Below, piece after piece: positions 9,724 to 20,092 of a DNA stretch of 64,000 nt; position 1 is the stretch's first letter, and every line of letters starts with the position of its first letter. A program made the translations under genes and the position numbers. The stretch comes from Candidatus Bathycorpusculum acetigenes (lineage in GTDB: Archaea > Thermoproteota > Bathyarchaeia > Bathyarchaeales > Bathycorpusculaceae), in the NCBI GenBank assembly GCA_009781675.1, contig WQVG01000001.1:1-64000 (forward strand). Reading direction: 5' to 3'. The notes under the pieces were generated by a model. That model saw only the letters and a list, made by a program, of their open reading frames with translations. It was not told the DNA's origin and did not search any database.

Positions 9724-10104
9724 TTACTGAGTGCCTCGTTTAACCTGATCGATGCGTGTCACGATTTCTTTGATTAATCCTGTTGCTTCCCCTTCTCTCA
9801 TGATGCATGTTGCCGCACATGGAACATCAATACCGATGGATTTACCGAGCTGTTCTTTACTTGGTACAAATACGTATGGAATTTTACGTTCATCGCAGAG
9901 TAATGGCAGATGCGCTATGACCTCTGGCGGGTCAACATCTTCAGCGATAACAACAAGCTTCGCTTGGTTACGTTCAACCGCTTTTGTGGCTTCGTTGGTT
10001 CCTTTCCTAACTGATCCTGATTTTGAAGCAAGCGTTAGGGCTTCATAGGCTGCATCCACGAGTTCTTTTGGGGCTTCATATTTTACATAGAATGGTTTAG
10101 ACAT
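9724..10104 (-). CDS. rpl7ae: 50S ribosomal protein L7Ae
   Basis: [43 protein letters not shown]; start refined to MSKPFYVKY. Confidence 0.96.
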   Translation of the reverse strand: MSKPFYVKYEAPKELVDAAYEALTLASKSGSVRKGTNEATKAVERNQAKLVVIAEDVDPPEVIAHLPLLCDERKIPYVFVPSKEQLGKSIGIDVPCAATCIMREGEATGLIKEIVTRIDQVKRGTQ

Positions 10105-10559
10105 ATTTCTTAGCCTCACCCTTTATTAAGGCACAGTCTTATCTACACTCCTTGTTTAATAAGCTTTCTACACTGAAGTGGCATCTGTCTCGCCGCTTAT
10201 GTCTATCCTGTCTTTTCCCAAAATAATTTCCCCATTTCAGATTATATTTCTATTCACGATTTCATTATTCAAATTATTTAACCTCTAAACCAACCCCTCA
10301 GATCCCAGCTTCCTAACAAACGCTCATTAGGTAACCCGGCGTTATAGCTTTAGGGTGGTTAGCGGCCCATTTCACAGTTGCTTTGCCTGCCACATGCTTT
10401 TATAGGCACCATTTTAGTTTTCCACTCTTTTTGATTTTGACCATATCTCTTACTTAGGGGAGGGTGAAATAATTTTGGGAAAAGGCCTAACTTATCTAAT
10501 CCAGAAACATTTAAATCCAAAGCTACGGCTACGTACATGTTTTTGAGGGGGCAAAGTAT

Positions 10560-10814
10560 TTGCAAAAATTGGGTAAAATAACAAATGTTTCTCCTTCAGG
10601 AAACGCGCTAGTTAAAGTAGATAACCCTCCAAAAATTGGCTCCGAAGTTGTCGATGAGAACTTAAACGTTGTCGGTAAAGTTTTCGATATTATTGGTCCA
10701 GTCCCAGCTCCATATGTTGTGATTAAACCAACAGATAGGGAACTCACTAGGTTAGTAGATAAACCTGTGTATTTACTCCTTTCGAAAACGCAACGGAGCA
10801 GACGCGAGAAATGA
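10560..10814 (+). CDS. gar1: H/ACA RNP protein Gar1-like
   Basis: [56 protein letters not shown] start; ATGA overlap with tfb. Confidence 0.88.
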   Translation: MQKLGKITNVSPSGNALVKVDNPPKIGSEVVDENLNVVGKVFDIIGPVPAPYVVIKPTDRELTRLVDKPVYLLLSKTQRSRREK

Positions 10815-11782
10815 GCAGAGACAGCAAATTACACATATCTGAAGAAGACAAAACCGTAACGCAGACAGATACTCCCAAAACACGTGTTTGTCCCGAATGT
10901 GGGAGTACCCGACTTATGCATGATTCAGAAGTTTCAGAAATAGTTTGCATGGACTGCGGCGTTGTTGTGCAACAGAAATTTGCTGATCGGGGCCCTGAAT
11001 GGCGCGCTTTTGACGATGAACAACGTTCGAAACGAACCCGTGTCGGCGCACCCCTTACTTATACTATCCACGATAAAGGGCTATCCACAACCATTGATTG
11101 GCATGATCGCGATGTCTATGGCAAAAGTCTCTCACCCGGCCAGAAAGCGCAGGTTTATCGCCTGCGGAAATGGCAACGCCGTATCAGAGTTTCCGATGCA
11201 ACTGAACGAAACTTGGCGTTTGCCCTCTCCGAACTCGCCAAGATTTCAAACAACCTCAACTTACCCAAGAACATTCTTGAAACCGCCTCTGTTATCTACC
11301 GTAAAGCCGTGAAGGAACGCCTCATCCGGGGCCGATCGATTCAGGGTGTCACATCTGCGGCACTTTATCTGGCATGTAGACAATGTGGACTACCCCGAAC
11401 TCTAGATGAAATCTCGCAGGTTTCTACTGTGAGCAAGAAGGAAATTGGACGAAGCTACCGATTTCTCATCCGTGAACTCGACTACTCAATTCCACCGTTA
11501 AAGCCCAGTCAGTACATCACTAAATTTTCCAATCAGCTCACTATGCAGGGTAAAGTCGAGGAAATTGCCCATAAAATCATAGGAGCTGTCAAAGAACTCA
11601 AATTAACCTCCGGCAGGGGACCCACAGGCATCGCAGCGGCGGCAAGCTATGTCGCTTCAGTGCTGACTGGCGAACGTAAAACGCAGAGAGAAATTGCCGA
11701 GATTGCACAGGTCACAGAGGTTACGATTCGCAACCGCTACAAAGAACTCGTGGAGCGTCTGACGTTCCAGATAAGCCTATAA
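10811..11782 (+). CDS. tfb: transcription initiation factor IIB (TFB)
   Basis: N-term zinc ribbon [27 protein letters not shown]-finger, two cyclin repeats. Confidence 0.98.
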   Translation: MSRDSKLHISEEDKTVTQTDTPKTRVCPECGSTRLMHDSEVSEIVCMDCGVVVQQKFADRGPEWRAFDDEQRSKRTRVGAPLTYTIHDKGLSTTIDWHDRDVYGKSLSPGQKAQVYRLRKWQRRIRVSDATERNLAFALSELAKISNNLNLPKNILETASVIYRKAVKERLIRGRSIQGVTSAALYLACRQCGLPRTLDEISQVSTVSKKEIGRSYRFLIRELDYSIPPLKPSQYITKFSNQLTMQGKVEEIAHKIIGAVKELKLTSGRGPTGIAAAASYVASVLTGERKTQREIAEIAQVTEVTIRNRYKELVERLTFQISL

Positions 11783-11917
11783 TCAACTTTTTTTCGCATT
11801 GAAGTTTTATGACTGAACGCGTATCCAAGGGTATATTACCAGATACCCATAATTTGTCAATAGACTGCACAGATAACTAGAAAAACAACAGCTAACACGG
11901 GTGCACAAGCGTTGCTT

Positions 11918-12061
11918 TTAGTAGGTGACGAAATTCCCATACTCTATCTCCACAACCAGATTCGGCTTGTCCGACCATGGCGTTCGCAATAATGTTGCTT
12001 CACCATTGATTTGACCAATCAAACGATAGAACTTACCCCTGACCACAAATGTCCCTTTCAA
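11918..12061 (-). CDS. unlisted 47-aa small protein candidate
   Basis: Manual translation from TTG: MKGTFVVRGKFYRLIGQINGEATLLRTPWSDKPNLVVEIEYGNFVTY*; in a gap with no ORF listed. Confidence 0.35.
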   Translation of the reverse strand: MKGTFVVRGKFYRLIGQINGEATLLRTPWSDKPNLVVEIEYGNFVTY

Positions 12062-12160
12062 AACTTACTTCTTAACGATGATTCATCTGCAACCTAACGG
12101 TGTTGCGGTATCCTCGCCAAGTTTTAATAAAAAGAGGACATACTTTCGGGAAAAGATAGA

Positions 12161-14116
12161 ATGAAACGAAAGGAATTATGTGAAATGCAGAAATCGAATT
12201 ACTTATCTGTTGTTGATTATATAAGACAACAAGATAAAAAAAGAAATGGTGCGGGGATTGCTATTGAATATGACGGGAATCAAATTACCCGCAATGAATA
12301 TTGGAGAACTATAGATAAATATGGCCACTATTTGAGGCATATAGGGTTCTTTTATGGTTGTGAAAAACCTGTTACAATTTGTAACCTGAATACTCCTGAG
12401 TATGAATTTATTTATATGGCGTTGCTTGAATTAGGTGCAATTTGCAGTACGGTCAGTTTATCATTTTTTAAAAGTGATATTAAACGGCATTCAATAGGTA
12501 AAGGTGCGGATACTATTGTGTTAAGTGTCGAATTTATTTCGCCTGAACTTAAAGAATCCTTTAAAAAATTGGGGAATAATGACGGTGAAAATAGACTTCA
12601 CAGAATTATTTTTACATCCGCGAGAGATTATCATTTGGAAGAAAAAGAAAGGAAATACATTTCACAGTTTGACTATAAAACAATGATAAATTCTTTAGAG
12701 TTGCCAAAAAACATTGAAATCATTTTTCCCGGAGAATTAAAGGAAAAAAGCTCTAACCAAAGTACTTCATCAATAACTGAACAATCTTTTAATCTTATAA
12801 ACGCAAACGCAACATATTCGAATACCGGTGGAACAACAAGCGGTATTCCAAAGTGTGTTGTACATACACATGAAGCGATAATTGAATTGCTAAAGGCACA
12901 TGAAAAAGATGTTTTCCCGGATTTTCCATTAAAAGAAGGGGATAAGACATTATTACTTATTCCGATTTCGCATATAACTGCACAGTTTTATGCTATGCTT
13001 GTGCGTAGGGCAGTGGGGGCTAATATTGTTTACAATACAGAAGCATTTGAACAAAATTTATTGACCAAAGCTTTAATTGAAGCTGAAATTAATGATGTTG
13101 TTGCTCCTTTTGGTCTTTATACTGCAATGGCTCATTCGTCGCTTAAAAAAGGAGATTTGAGGCATTTAAGGATGCCAACTTGCGGCGGAGAGTCGACTCC
13201 AAAGGGCCCGACTAAGATTGTAAATGAAAGACTTAAATGGGCAGGGGCCGAGCCGATAGCGATTGGCGGGGGAAGTACGGAGTTTGGGTCGGCTACTATG
13301 ATTTCATATGGATTAGAAAATAGGAGCAATGAAACCGGGTTGTCACTTCCTGGAGTAGAAAATATTATTATTAACCCATTGACAGGTAAAAAAGCAAGTG
13401 ATGGAGCGGATGGTATTTTATATACAAATTGCCCGTGGCAAATGAAAGAATATCTTAATGATGAAAAAGCAACAAAAGAATTTTTTAATTATATGGATGA
13501 AAATGGTAAAATTTTTGGAACTAATAATGATATAGGTAAAATTGTTGGCGAATATAAGGGGCGGCCTGTGTTCAGTCTGCAAGGGAGAGCGACTGATTTT
13601 GTTCTTCGCATTCCCGGCACAAAAAGATATACGCGCGGAATTACTTTTACAAATGGAAGAGTGAACCCTGTGGATTTCAAGAAGGGGCATTTTTTGTTCA
13701 ATATGCGTGATAGATTATTAAATGTTCCAGGAATTCTTGAAGCCGAAGCATTACTAATATCCAATGGTGAAAATGATAAATCAGGAACTCCAGTAGTCAA
13801 TATAGTGATTGCTTCAGATATTGAACCGTTGGATGTCCTTAGGGCTATATATTCATCTTATGGTCCAAATGAGGCATTTAAACCTGAAGGCGTGATATTT
13901 AGAACCAACTTTGCTCGTAGTTTAGCTACCGATAAACGAGAGACCACTACATTGCATGAGGTAAGAAAGGGGTATTATAAAGTTGGCGATGATGGGAATA
14001 TTTATACTGTAGAAATACCGGAAAATGGAAATGTAATCTATACATTAATTGACGATATCTCTCTCATTCAGAGGATCGCGCCGCCGTTGCCTAAAAGAAT
14101 TGAAGTTAAGCAATGA
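12161..14116 (+). CDS. AMP-dependent synthetase/ligase (acyl-CoA synthetase-like)
   Basis: Adenylation motif YSNTGGTTSGIPKCVVHTHEA; CGGEST and GSTEFGSA core; AT-rich codon usage unlike neighbours. Confidence 0.82.
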   Translation: MKRKELCEMQKSNYLSVVDYIRQQDKKRNGAGIAIEYDGNQITRNEYWRTIDKYGHYLRHIGFFYGCEKPVTICNLNTPEYEFIYMALLELGAICSTVSLSFFKSDIKRHSIGKGADTIVLSVEFISPELKESFKKLGNNDGENRLHRIIFTSARDYHLEEKERKYISQFDYKTMINSLELPKNIEIIFPGELKEKSSNQSTSSITEQSFNLINANATYSNTGGTTSGIPKCVVHTHEAIIELLKAHEKDVFPDFPLKEGDKTLLLIPISHITAQFYAMLVRRAVGANIVYNTEAFEQNLLTKALIEAEINDVVAPFGLYTAMAHSSLKKGDLRHLRMPTCGGESTPKGPTKIVNERLKWAGAEPIAIGGGSTEFGSATMISYGLENRSNETGLSLPGVENIIINPLTGKKASDGADGILYTNCPWQMKEYLNDEKATKEFFNYMDENGKIFGTNNDIGKIVGEYKGRPVFSLQGRATDFVLRIPGTKRYTRGITFTNGRVNPVDFKKGHFLFNMRDRLLNVPGILEAEALLISNGENDKSGTPVVNIVIASDIEPLDVLRAIYSSYGPNEAFKPEGVIFRTNFARSLATDKRETTTLHEVRKGYYKVGDDGNIYTVEIPENGNVIYTLIDDISLIQRIAPPLPKRIEVKQ

Positions 14117-14303
14117 ATGAAACGATATAGTCTCTATTTTCAGATTTCTTAATCTTTAGGATCACTTGACCAGTTATGTTGGGTGAAATACGATAGTACC
14201 AAGCTTCAAAAGCGACAATTCGCTCAATATTGATAGTTGCAAAATCCTTCTCTGAGACCTTTTTAGCAAGCTCATACTCAGCATCATCCCGAACACAAAC
14301 CAC
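14106..14303 (-). CDS. small hypothetical protein
   Basis: 65-aa ORF with plausible composition (AYELAKKVSEKDFATINIERIVAFEAWYYRISPNITGQVILKIKK); convergent overlap with the AMP ligase. Confidence 0.45.
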   Translation of the reverse strand: MVCVRDDAEYELAKKVSEKDFATINIERIVAFEAWYYRISPNITGQVILKIKKSENRDYIVSFIA

Positions 14304-14427
14304 CCCAAGTCCCGGTTGTGGTCTGCGTGCCCACTGTTAAGCGGTTAATTCACTGAATTTTTTACATCAAGTTGCCGAAGGTAAGTTATTAGATACTTTT
14401 TTATCCAATGACACTAACACTATCTCT

Positions 14428-14652
14428 ATGCTTTTAGAAAAAGAGCAAAAATTCAAGAAGCTCAAAATTGCAAGAATTTTACTATTCGTCGTCGGTATTG
14501 CGGCAGTCCTGCTCCTTTTTTACTTGTCCGCAATAGGCGCTATCTCAAACAATGCCTATCTTATCAGTGGATTTGGTATAGTCGTTACAATAGCAATAAT
14601 CAATTATACTTTCATTCGTGTCTATGGTAATAAACCGCCAAGACAATCGTAG
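14428..14652 (+). CDS. small membrane protein, two predicted TM helices
   Basis: 74-aa ORF: charged N-term, two hydrophobic stretches, KPPRQS tail. Confidence 0.5.
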   Translation: MLLEKEQKFKKLKIARILLFVVGIAAVLLLFYLSAIGAISNNAYLISGFGIVVTIAIINYTFIRVYGNKPPRQS

Positions 14653-14744
14653 ATAGGGTTCGTAGTAGGTATATAGTAGCTTTCATGCCCTACTGCTTTT
14701 ATGTCTGATTGCAATTTAGCATCACCGTTTAGAGGGTATGATAG

Positions 14745-15659
14745 CTGTATACAAAGCAAATTGGGAAAAACCTTCACCAAGTCGAACTTGACACCGGCGG
14801 TTTTAAGCAACTCATCTGTAGCTACATTCTAACCGGCCCAAAACCCCTGCTTATCGAATCTGGCCCAACCAACTCAGTGCATAACCTTCTCAGCGGCATG
14901 AAGGAACTGGGTATAGCACCGGAAGCCATAGAGTATGTTGCAGTAACTCATATACATCTCGACCACGGCGGCGGTGCAGGCACACTGCTCAAATCTCTGC
15001 CAAATGCTAAGGTCCTTGTTCACCCCCGTGGGGCCCCTCACCTAATCGACCCCGAGCGCCTCTGGTCCTCCAGTCAATCGGTCTTAGGATACGTCAGCGA
15101 AGTCTTCGGTAAACCCGAACCTGTTTCCAAAGATCGTATAATCCCAATAACCGCTGGTGTCTTCGATTTAGGTGATAGTGGTAAACTCACTGTCTTTGAA
15201 ACATTGGGTCACGCTTCACACAACCTTAGTTTCCAAGAAAGCTTCAACAACGGAGTCTTTCCTGGCGATGCTGCAGGTACATACCTGCCTGAATGCAACG
15301 TGGTTGTTCCAACTACCCCTCCCCCATTCTATCTAGACTCGTCTCTAGTATCACTTGATAAACTTATCACCCTCAACCCATCAGCACTTTACTTTAGCCA
15401 TTTCGGACGAGCAGATGATGCAATTAATCGACTCAACGCCTACAAGACACAGTTGCAACTCTGGGCAGATATTGCCGAAGCGGGTGTAAAGGCGAATCTA
15501 AGTTTGGAGAAAATTCGAGACAATATCATCAAAACAGACCTTGTCATGACACAAATCGCCGGATATATCCAAAACCACCCCATCTACAAAAAAACAGTAC
15601 TGGAAAACTGCATCATAGGGTTTATCGAATACGCCAAGATCAAACAGGCTAAGATGTAA
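14745..15659 (+). CDS. metallo-beta-lactamase fold hydrolase; N-terminus extends upstream of the listed GTG
   Basis: THIHLDHGGGAG MBL motif; in-frame coding upstream to 14745 (LYTKQIGKNLHQVELDTGGFKQLICSYILTGPKPLLIESGPTNS) with no ATG/GTG/TTG. Confidence 0.85.
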   Translation: MYTKQIGKNLHQVELDTGGFKQLICSYILTGPKPLLIESGPTNSVHNLLSGMKELGIAPEAIEYVAVTHIHLDHGGGAGTLLKSLPNAKVLVHPRGAPHLIDPERLWSSSQSVLGYVSEVFGKPEPVSKDRIIPITAGVFDLGDSGKLTVFETLGHASHNLSFQESFNNGVFPGDAAGTYLPECNVVVPTTPPPFYLDSSLVSLDKLITLNPSALYFSHFGRADDAINRLNAYKTQLQLWADIAEAGVKANLSLEKIRDNIIKTDLVMTQIAGYIQNHPIYKKTVLENCIIGFIEYAKIKQAKM

Positions 15660-15710
15660 CCGTAAACGTTTTAATAATCTGCTTCAGCTTTTGTCATGAA
15701 GTGAAGTATT

Positions 15711-17192
15711 TTGGGTGAAAATGAAAGCAGAACCGCTCCTGAACGAGTACCGCTTGAGAAAATTAACGATTACATGTGGCAGATTCCCAAATACAAACCA
15801 CAGATGAAAGTTCCCGCTATGATTTTTGCCAATCAGGCATTACTAGATAAGATGCAAACTGACCGCACGCTTTGGCAGTGCGGCAACGTGGCGCAACTGC
15901 CAGGTATCTACAAACATGCTATCACACTGCCCGATGGACATGAAGGCTACGGTTTCCCAATCGGCGGTGTCGCAGCAACCGACTACACAGACGGTGTCAT
16001 AAGTCCCGGCGGAGTCGGTTATGACATCAACTGCGGTGTCCGACTACTCGCAACCAACATAACCGACAAGGACGTCCGACCAAAACTATCCCCACTTACT
16101 GACGCAATCTTTCGCAATGTCCCCTCCGGTTTAGGAAGCCGTAGAAAAGACCTCACGGTTTCCAGCCGCGATCTTGATACACTCGCCGTTGAAGGTGTAC
16201 AGTGGCTCATCGACCAAGGCTTAGGCTGGGCAGAAGACGCCAAACACTGTGAAGAAAACGGCCACATGCCCAACGCTAACCCTGACAAAGTCAGCCAAAC
16301 CGCTAAAAATCGTGGTTTAACTCAAATCGGCACACTGGGTAGTGGTAACCACTTCCTCGAAATCCAAATGGTCGATAAAATTTTTAATCCCAAAACAGCC
16401 AAAGTCTTTGGTATCACCCACGAGGGACAGGTTACCGTTATGATTCATTGCGGGAGTCGCGGATATGGTCACCAAGTCTGCTCAGATTACCTCCGTGTGA
16501 TGGAACATGCGGTGCAGAAGTACAAAATCAGCTTGCCTGACCGCGAACTAGCTTGTGCTCCTGGTAGCAGTCAAGAAGCCAAAGATTATGTTGAAGCCAT
16601 GGCCTGTGCTGTTAACTATGCTTTTTGTAACCGTCAAGCCATTATGCACTGGGTCAGGCAAAGTTTTCAGCAAGTTTACGGACAGGACCCCGAAAAATTT
16701 GGACTTAAACTGGTTTATGATGTTGCTCACAACATCGCCAAAATGGAAACTCACGATATCGGGGATGGTGTACAAAAAAAGGTTTGGGTTCACCGTAAAG
16801 GTGCTACTCGTGCATTTCCACCCGGACATGAAGCAGTGCCTGAAGATTACCGGAGTGAGGGACAACCAGTGCTTATCCCCGGAAGCATGGGCACTAGTTC
16901 TTGGATACTGGTGGGTACACAGAAAGCCATGGAGCTAACGTTTGGCTCTACAGCCCATGGCGCTGGACGTATGATGAGCCGTTTTGCGGCCAAGCGGCAA
17001 TTTTGGGGCGGAGACATAAAAAGCAACCTCGAAAAACGTGGTATCGCAGTCCGCGCAGCGAGCCCCTCAGTGCTCGCAGAGGAAGCAGACCCCGCCTACA
17101 AGAATGTAGACATGGTTGCAGAGGTCAGCCACCAACTCGGTATAGCTACTAAAGTTGCCCGTCTCACACCCCTAGCAGTCGTCAAGGGATAA
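15711..17192 (+). CDS. rtcB: tRNA-splicing ligase RtcB
   Basis: LPDGHEGYGFPIGGVAATDY, GGVGYDINCGVR, GTLGSGNHFLEIQ, MIHCGSRGYGHQV, GSMGTSSWILVG. Confidence 0.98.
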   Translation: MGENESRTAPERVPLEKINDYMWQIPKYKPQMKVPAMIFANQALLDKMQTDRTLWQCGNVAQLPGIYKHAITLPDGHEGYGFPIGGVAATDYTDGVISPGGVGYDINCGVRLLATNITDKDVRPKLSPLTDAIFRNVPSGLGSRRKDLTVSSRDLDTLAVEGVQWLIDQGLGWAEDAKHCEENGHMPNANPDKVSQTAKNRGLTQIGTLGSGNHFLEIQMVDKIFNPKTAKVFGITHEGQVTVMIHCGSRGYGHQVCSDYLRVMEHAVQKYKISLPDRELACAPGSSQEAKDYVEAMACAVNYAFCNRQAIMHWVRQSFQQVYGQDPEKFGLKLVYDVAHNIAKMETHDIGDGVQKKVWVHRKGATRAFPPGHEAVPEDYRSEGQPVLIPGSMGTSSWILVGTQKAMELTFGSTAHGAGRMMSRFAAKRQFWGGDIKSNLEKRGIAVRAASPSVLAEEADPAYKNVDMVAEVSHQLGIATKVARLTPLAVVKG

Positions 17193-17296
17193 TCCCCTCT
17201 CAATTTTATTTTATGGTTAAAAATTTTGGCGATATTACCCTCATGTGGGAATAGCGTTAAGTTGTAGTAGTGTGCGGTGTCAATAACTTGATGGTC

Positions 17297-17692
17297 CTAA
17301 CTGTTGTTTTCAGGTTTGGCAGCTTTGGTTGTCGGTGTTTTTTTGCAAAATGTTGTACAGAGGTCACAAAAATGTGGTGTAACATCTCCTGCACCAATTT
17401 CTCTGTTAACTATTTTTTTGGCGATATCTGTGGCCAACGTCTGGATTTGGGGAAGAAACTCTTCTACATGATCCATGCCTTTGTAGGCGCGTTTTGAACT
17501 GAGGTATTGGCTGATGGCGGCTTGTGTGGTTCCCAGTTTTTTGGCGGTTTCAGTCTGGGAAAGGTGGTAGGTTTGAACGAGTTCTTTAGCTAGCATCGAG
17601 CGGAAGATAGGCAGAACGTATTTGCCGATTATTTCGCATTGCGGACCCATGAGTATCGTATTCAGTATAACACGCTTATACTTATAAGTCAT
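17297..17692 (-). CDS. XRE/HTH transcriptional regulator with Cys-rich C-terminal tail
   Basis: HTH: LSQTETAKKLGTTQAAISQYLSSKR; C-term HFCDLCTTFCKK; divergent to cysK. Confidence 0.8.
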   Translation of the reverse strand: MTYKYKRVILNTILMGPQCEIIGKYVLPIFRSMLAKELVQTYHLSQTETAKKLGTTQAAISQYLSSKRAYKGMDHVEEFLPQIQTLATDIAKKIVNREIGAGDVTPHFCDLCTTFCKKTPTTKAAKPENNS

Positions 17693-17889
17693 TTTAAATT
17701 TCCTTAATTTTTGTAAAAAAATGATGTGGCTTTAATCATCGGATTATTGCAGGTTGACTTGTTGTGTGGATGTTTGGATGACGCTTTAGAGACTGTTTTT
17801 GAGTTGTTTTGGCCTGAATTTCTTTTTTCTTGGAGTTCCGTAAAAGTTTTAAGGCGGAAACAACATTCCATAACAGCGTTATGTAGTGT

Positions 17890-18819
17890 GTGGAAGAAAT
17901 GGCAATAAACAACAACGTATTAGATACAATAGGCAAAACCCCCCTTGTACGCATAAACAAACTCGCCCAAGGCACAAACGCCACAATCGTGGGCAAACTC
18001 GAATTCCTAAATCCTAGCGGCAGTATAAAAGACCGTATCTGCAAAAACATGATAGAAACCGCCGAAGCTCAAGGCCTAATTAAACCTGGTGCAACAATCA
18101 TCGAACCCACCTCTGGTAACACCGGCATCGGTCTTGCCATGGTCGCCGCCGTCAAAGGCTACAAATTAATCTTAACCATGCCCGAAACCATGAGCATAGA
18201 ACGCCGTAACCTTCTCAAAGCATACGGTGCACAACTCGTACTCACCCCCGGATCAGAAGGTATGAGCGGCGCCATCAAAAAGGCCGAAGAACTCGCCGCC
18301 TCAACACCAGGTAGCTACATCCCCCAGCAGTTTAAGAACATAGCTAACCCCCAAGTCCACCGTGAAACAACCGGACCCGAAATCTGGGAAGACACCGACG
18401 GCAAAGTCGACATCGTCGTCGCAGGCGTCGGCACAGGCGGAACCATAACCGGTATATCAGAATACATCAAACCCAAAAAACCTTCATTCAACGCCATAGC
18501 TGTGGAACCCGCCGCATCACCAATACTCAGCGGCGGCCCAAGAGGCCCCCACAAAATCCAAGGCCTCGGCGCAGGCTTTAAACCTGAAATTCTCAAACTG
18601 GACTTAGTTGATGAAATCATTAAAGTAACCGACGGCGACGCCCTAAAAACCGCTCGTGCATTAGCCAAACAGGAAGGTATGCTAGTAGGTATCTCTGCTG
18701 GAGCAGCAACATGGGCCGCCATCGAAGTTGCTAAGCGCCCTGAAAATAAAGACAAACTTATCGTAGTTATCCTGCCCGACACAGGCGAACGCTACCTAAG
18801 TACTGCGCTATTCCAATAA
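17890..18819 (+). CDS. cysK: cysteine synthase A (O-acetylserine sulfhydrylase)
   Basis: [24 protein letters not shown] Lys, [22 protein letters not shown]. Confidence 0.96.
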   Translation: MEEMAINNNVLDTIGKTPLVRINKLAQGTNATIVGKLEFLNPSGSIKDRICKNMIETAEAQGLIKPGATIIEPTSGNTGIGLAMVAAVKGYKLILTMPETMSIERRNLLKAYGAQLVLTPGSEGMSGAIKKAEELAASTPGSYIPQQFKNIANPQVHRETTGPEIWEDTDGKVDIVVAGVGTGGTITGISEYIKPKKPSFNAIAVEPAASPILSGGPRGPHKIQGLGAGFKPEILKLDLVDEIIKVTDGDALKTARALAKQEGMLVGISAGAATWAAIEVAKRPENKDKLIVVILPDTGERYLSTALFQ

Positions 18820-18922
18820 CAACCAGACCTAATCCGTTTCTGTGCTTCTCCTTCTTTTCTTTACACCAGACGCTTCTCTTATATTCCTCTCTCACCAATA
18901 CAAAGCAAAGGGAAGACCCGAC

Positions 18923-19981
18923 ATGACTACAAATCAGCCTCGACACAAAGACTGCAAAAAATGCCTAATAGAGTCAAACAAGGATATTGATTGCTGGAAC
19001 CCCGACCGCATGCTTGACACATTAATGCATACCACTCAAACAGTAGAGCAGGACTGGACCGCAAAAGGCCTGCCAAAACTGGTTGATGATGTCGTGGTTA
19101 GTTACGAAGAATTTGGCGGAATGGTTCACCTTGAAGGACGCGATTTGCCCAGCAAAAAAATCGTCATCGAGGTTTTAGAAGATTTGTTCACCGTTCTTTT
19201 CCCAGGTTACCTTGGTGATTTAGAACTAACTAAAGCCAGCGTAAAATACCATTTAAGCATCAAATTAACCTCCATTTACGCCCGGCTCACCGATGAAGTT
19301 GAGAAAAGCCTCAAATATATTTGCAGAAAAATCAGTCAGTGTCCGCATGACCTCTGCCAGAAGCGGGCACATGTGGTAGCTTGGGAGTTGCTTGAAAAGT
19401 TGCCTGAAATCAGAGCTAAACTCAATGGAGACGTCCAGGCGGCATACAGTGGTGACCCCGCTGCGATAAGCACCGATGAGGTCATCCTAAGTTACCCCTG
19501 TATCTTAGCAATTGCAACTTACCGCATAGCCCATGAACTCTACCTGAGTGGCGTACCTTTGATTCCCCGTATCATGAGTGAGCACATGCACAGCTTAACC
19601 GGTATTGACATTCATCCAGGCGCAAAAATCGGCCGGAATTTTTTCATCGACCATGGCACTGGTGTTGTTATCGGAGAAACCGCCGAAATCGGCGACAACG
19701 TCAAACTTTATCAGGGTGTAACGCTTGGTGCCTTGAGCTTTCCTAAAGATGAGAAAGGTAACATCATCAAGGGCCGTAAACGGCACCCAACTATTGGCAA
19801 CAACGTGGTTATCTACAGTGGTGCGACACTTCTTGGAGCAGAAACAGTTGTGGGTGACAACGTGGTCATCGGTGGCAACGTCTGGCTGACTGGCCCGGTG
19901 GCGCAAGGGACAAAAATAACCCTCGCTGCACCCGAGCAGAAATACCGAATGGAAATCCGTCAGACAGAAAAATCGCCCTAA
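18923..19981 (+). CDS. cysE: serine O-acetyltransferase
   Basis: Hexapeptide LbH domain: [44 protein letters not shown]; start refined to [10 protein letters not shown]. Confidence 0.93.
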   Translation: MTTNQPRHKDCKKCLIESNKDIDCWNPDRMLDTLMHTTQTVEQDWTAKGLPKLVDDVVVSYEEFGGMVHLEGRDLPSKKIVIEVLEDLFTVLFPGYLGDLELTKASVKYHLSIKLTSIYARLTDEVEKSLKYICRKISQCPHDLCQKRAHVVAWELLEKLPEIRAKLNGDVQAAYSGDPAAISTDEVILSYPCILAIATYRIAHELYLSGVPLIPRIMSEHMHSLTGIDIHPGAKIGRNFFIDHGTGVVIGETAEIGDNVKLYQGVTLGALSFPKDEKGNIIKGRKRHPTIGNNVVIYSGATLLGAETVVGDNVVIGGNVWLTGPVAQGTKITLAAPEQKYRMEIRQTEKSP

Positions 19982-19989
19982 AGCCTATT

Positions 19990-20010
19990 TGACCCTACAA
20001 CAGAGGGTCA
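19990..20010 (+). terminator. 7-bp perfect stem hairpin after cysE
   Basis: TGACCCT-acaacag-AGGGTCA starts 9 nt after the cysE stop. Confidence 0.4.
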
Positions 20011-20092
20011 TACAACATAGCGGCTTCTGCTTGTTTAAAGAGTAAAAAATCAAAAAGCGACAATAAAAGAAGAAAAGAAGCGGAAAGAGCGG

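Noticed and set aside
10120-10559. Possible ncRNA (H/ACA or C/D guide) upstream of gar1
   Set aside because: No convincing box C/D, ACA or k-turn arrangement found by eye; spacer is simply AT-rich with a promoter.
17736-18050. 104-aa minus-strand ORF over the cysK start
   Set aside because: Mostly antisense to cysK with no recognisable motif; cysK is unambiguous.
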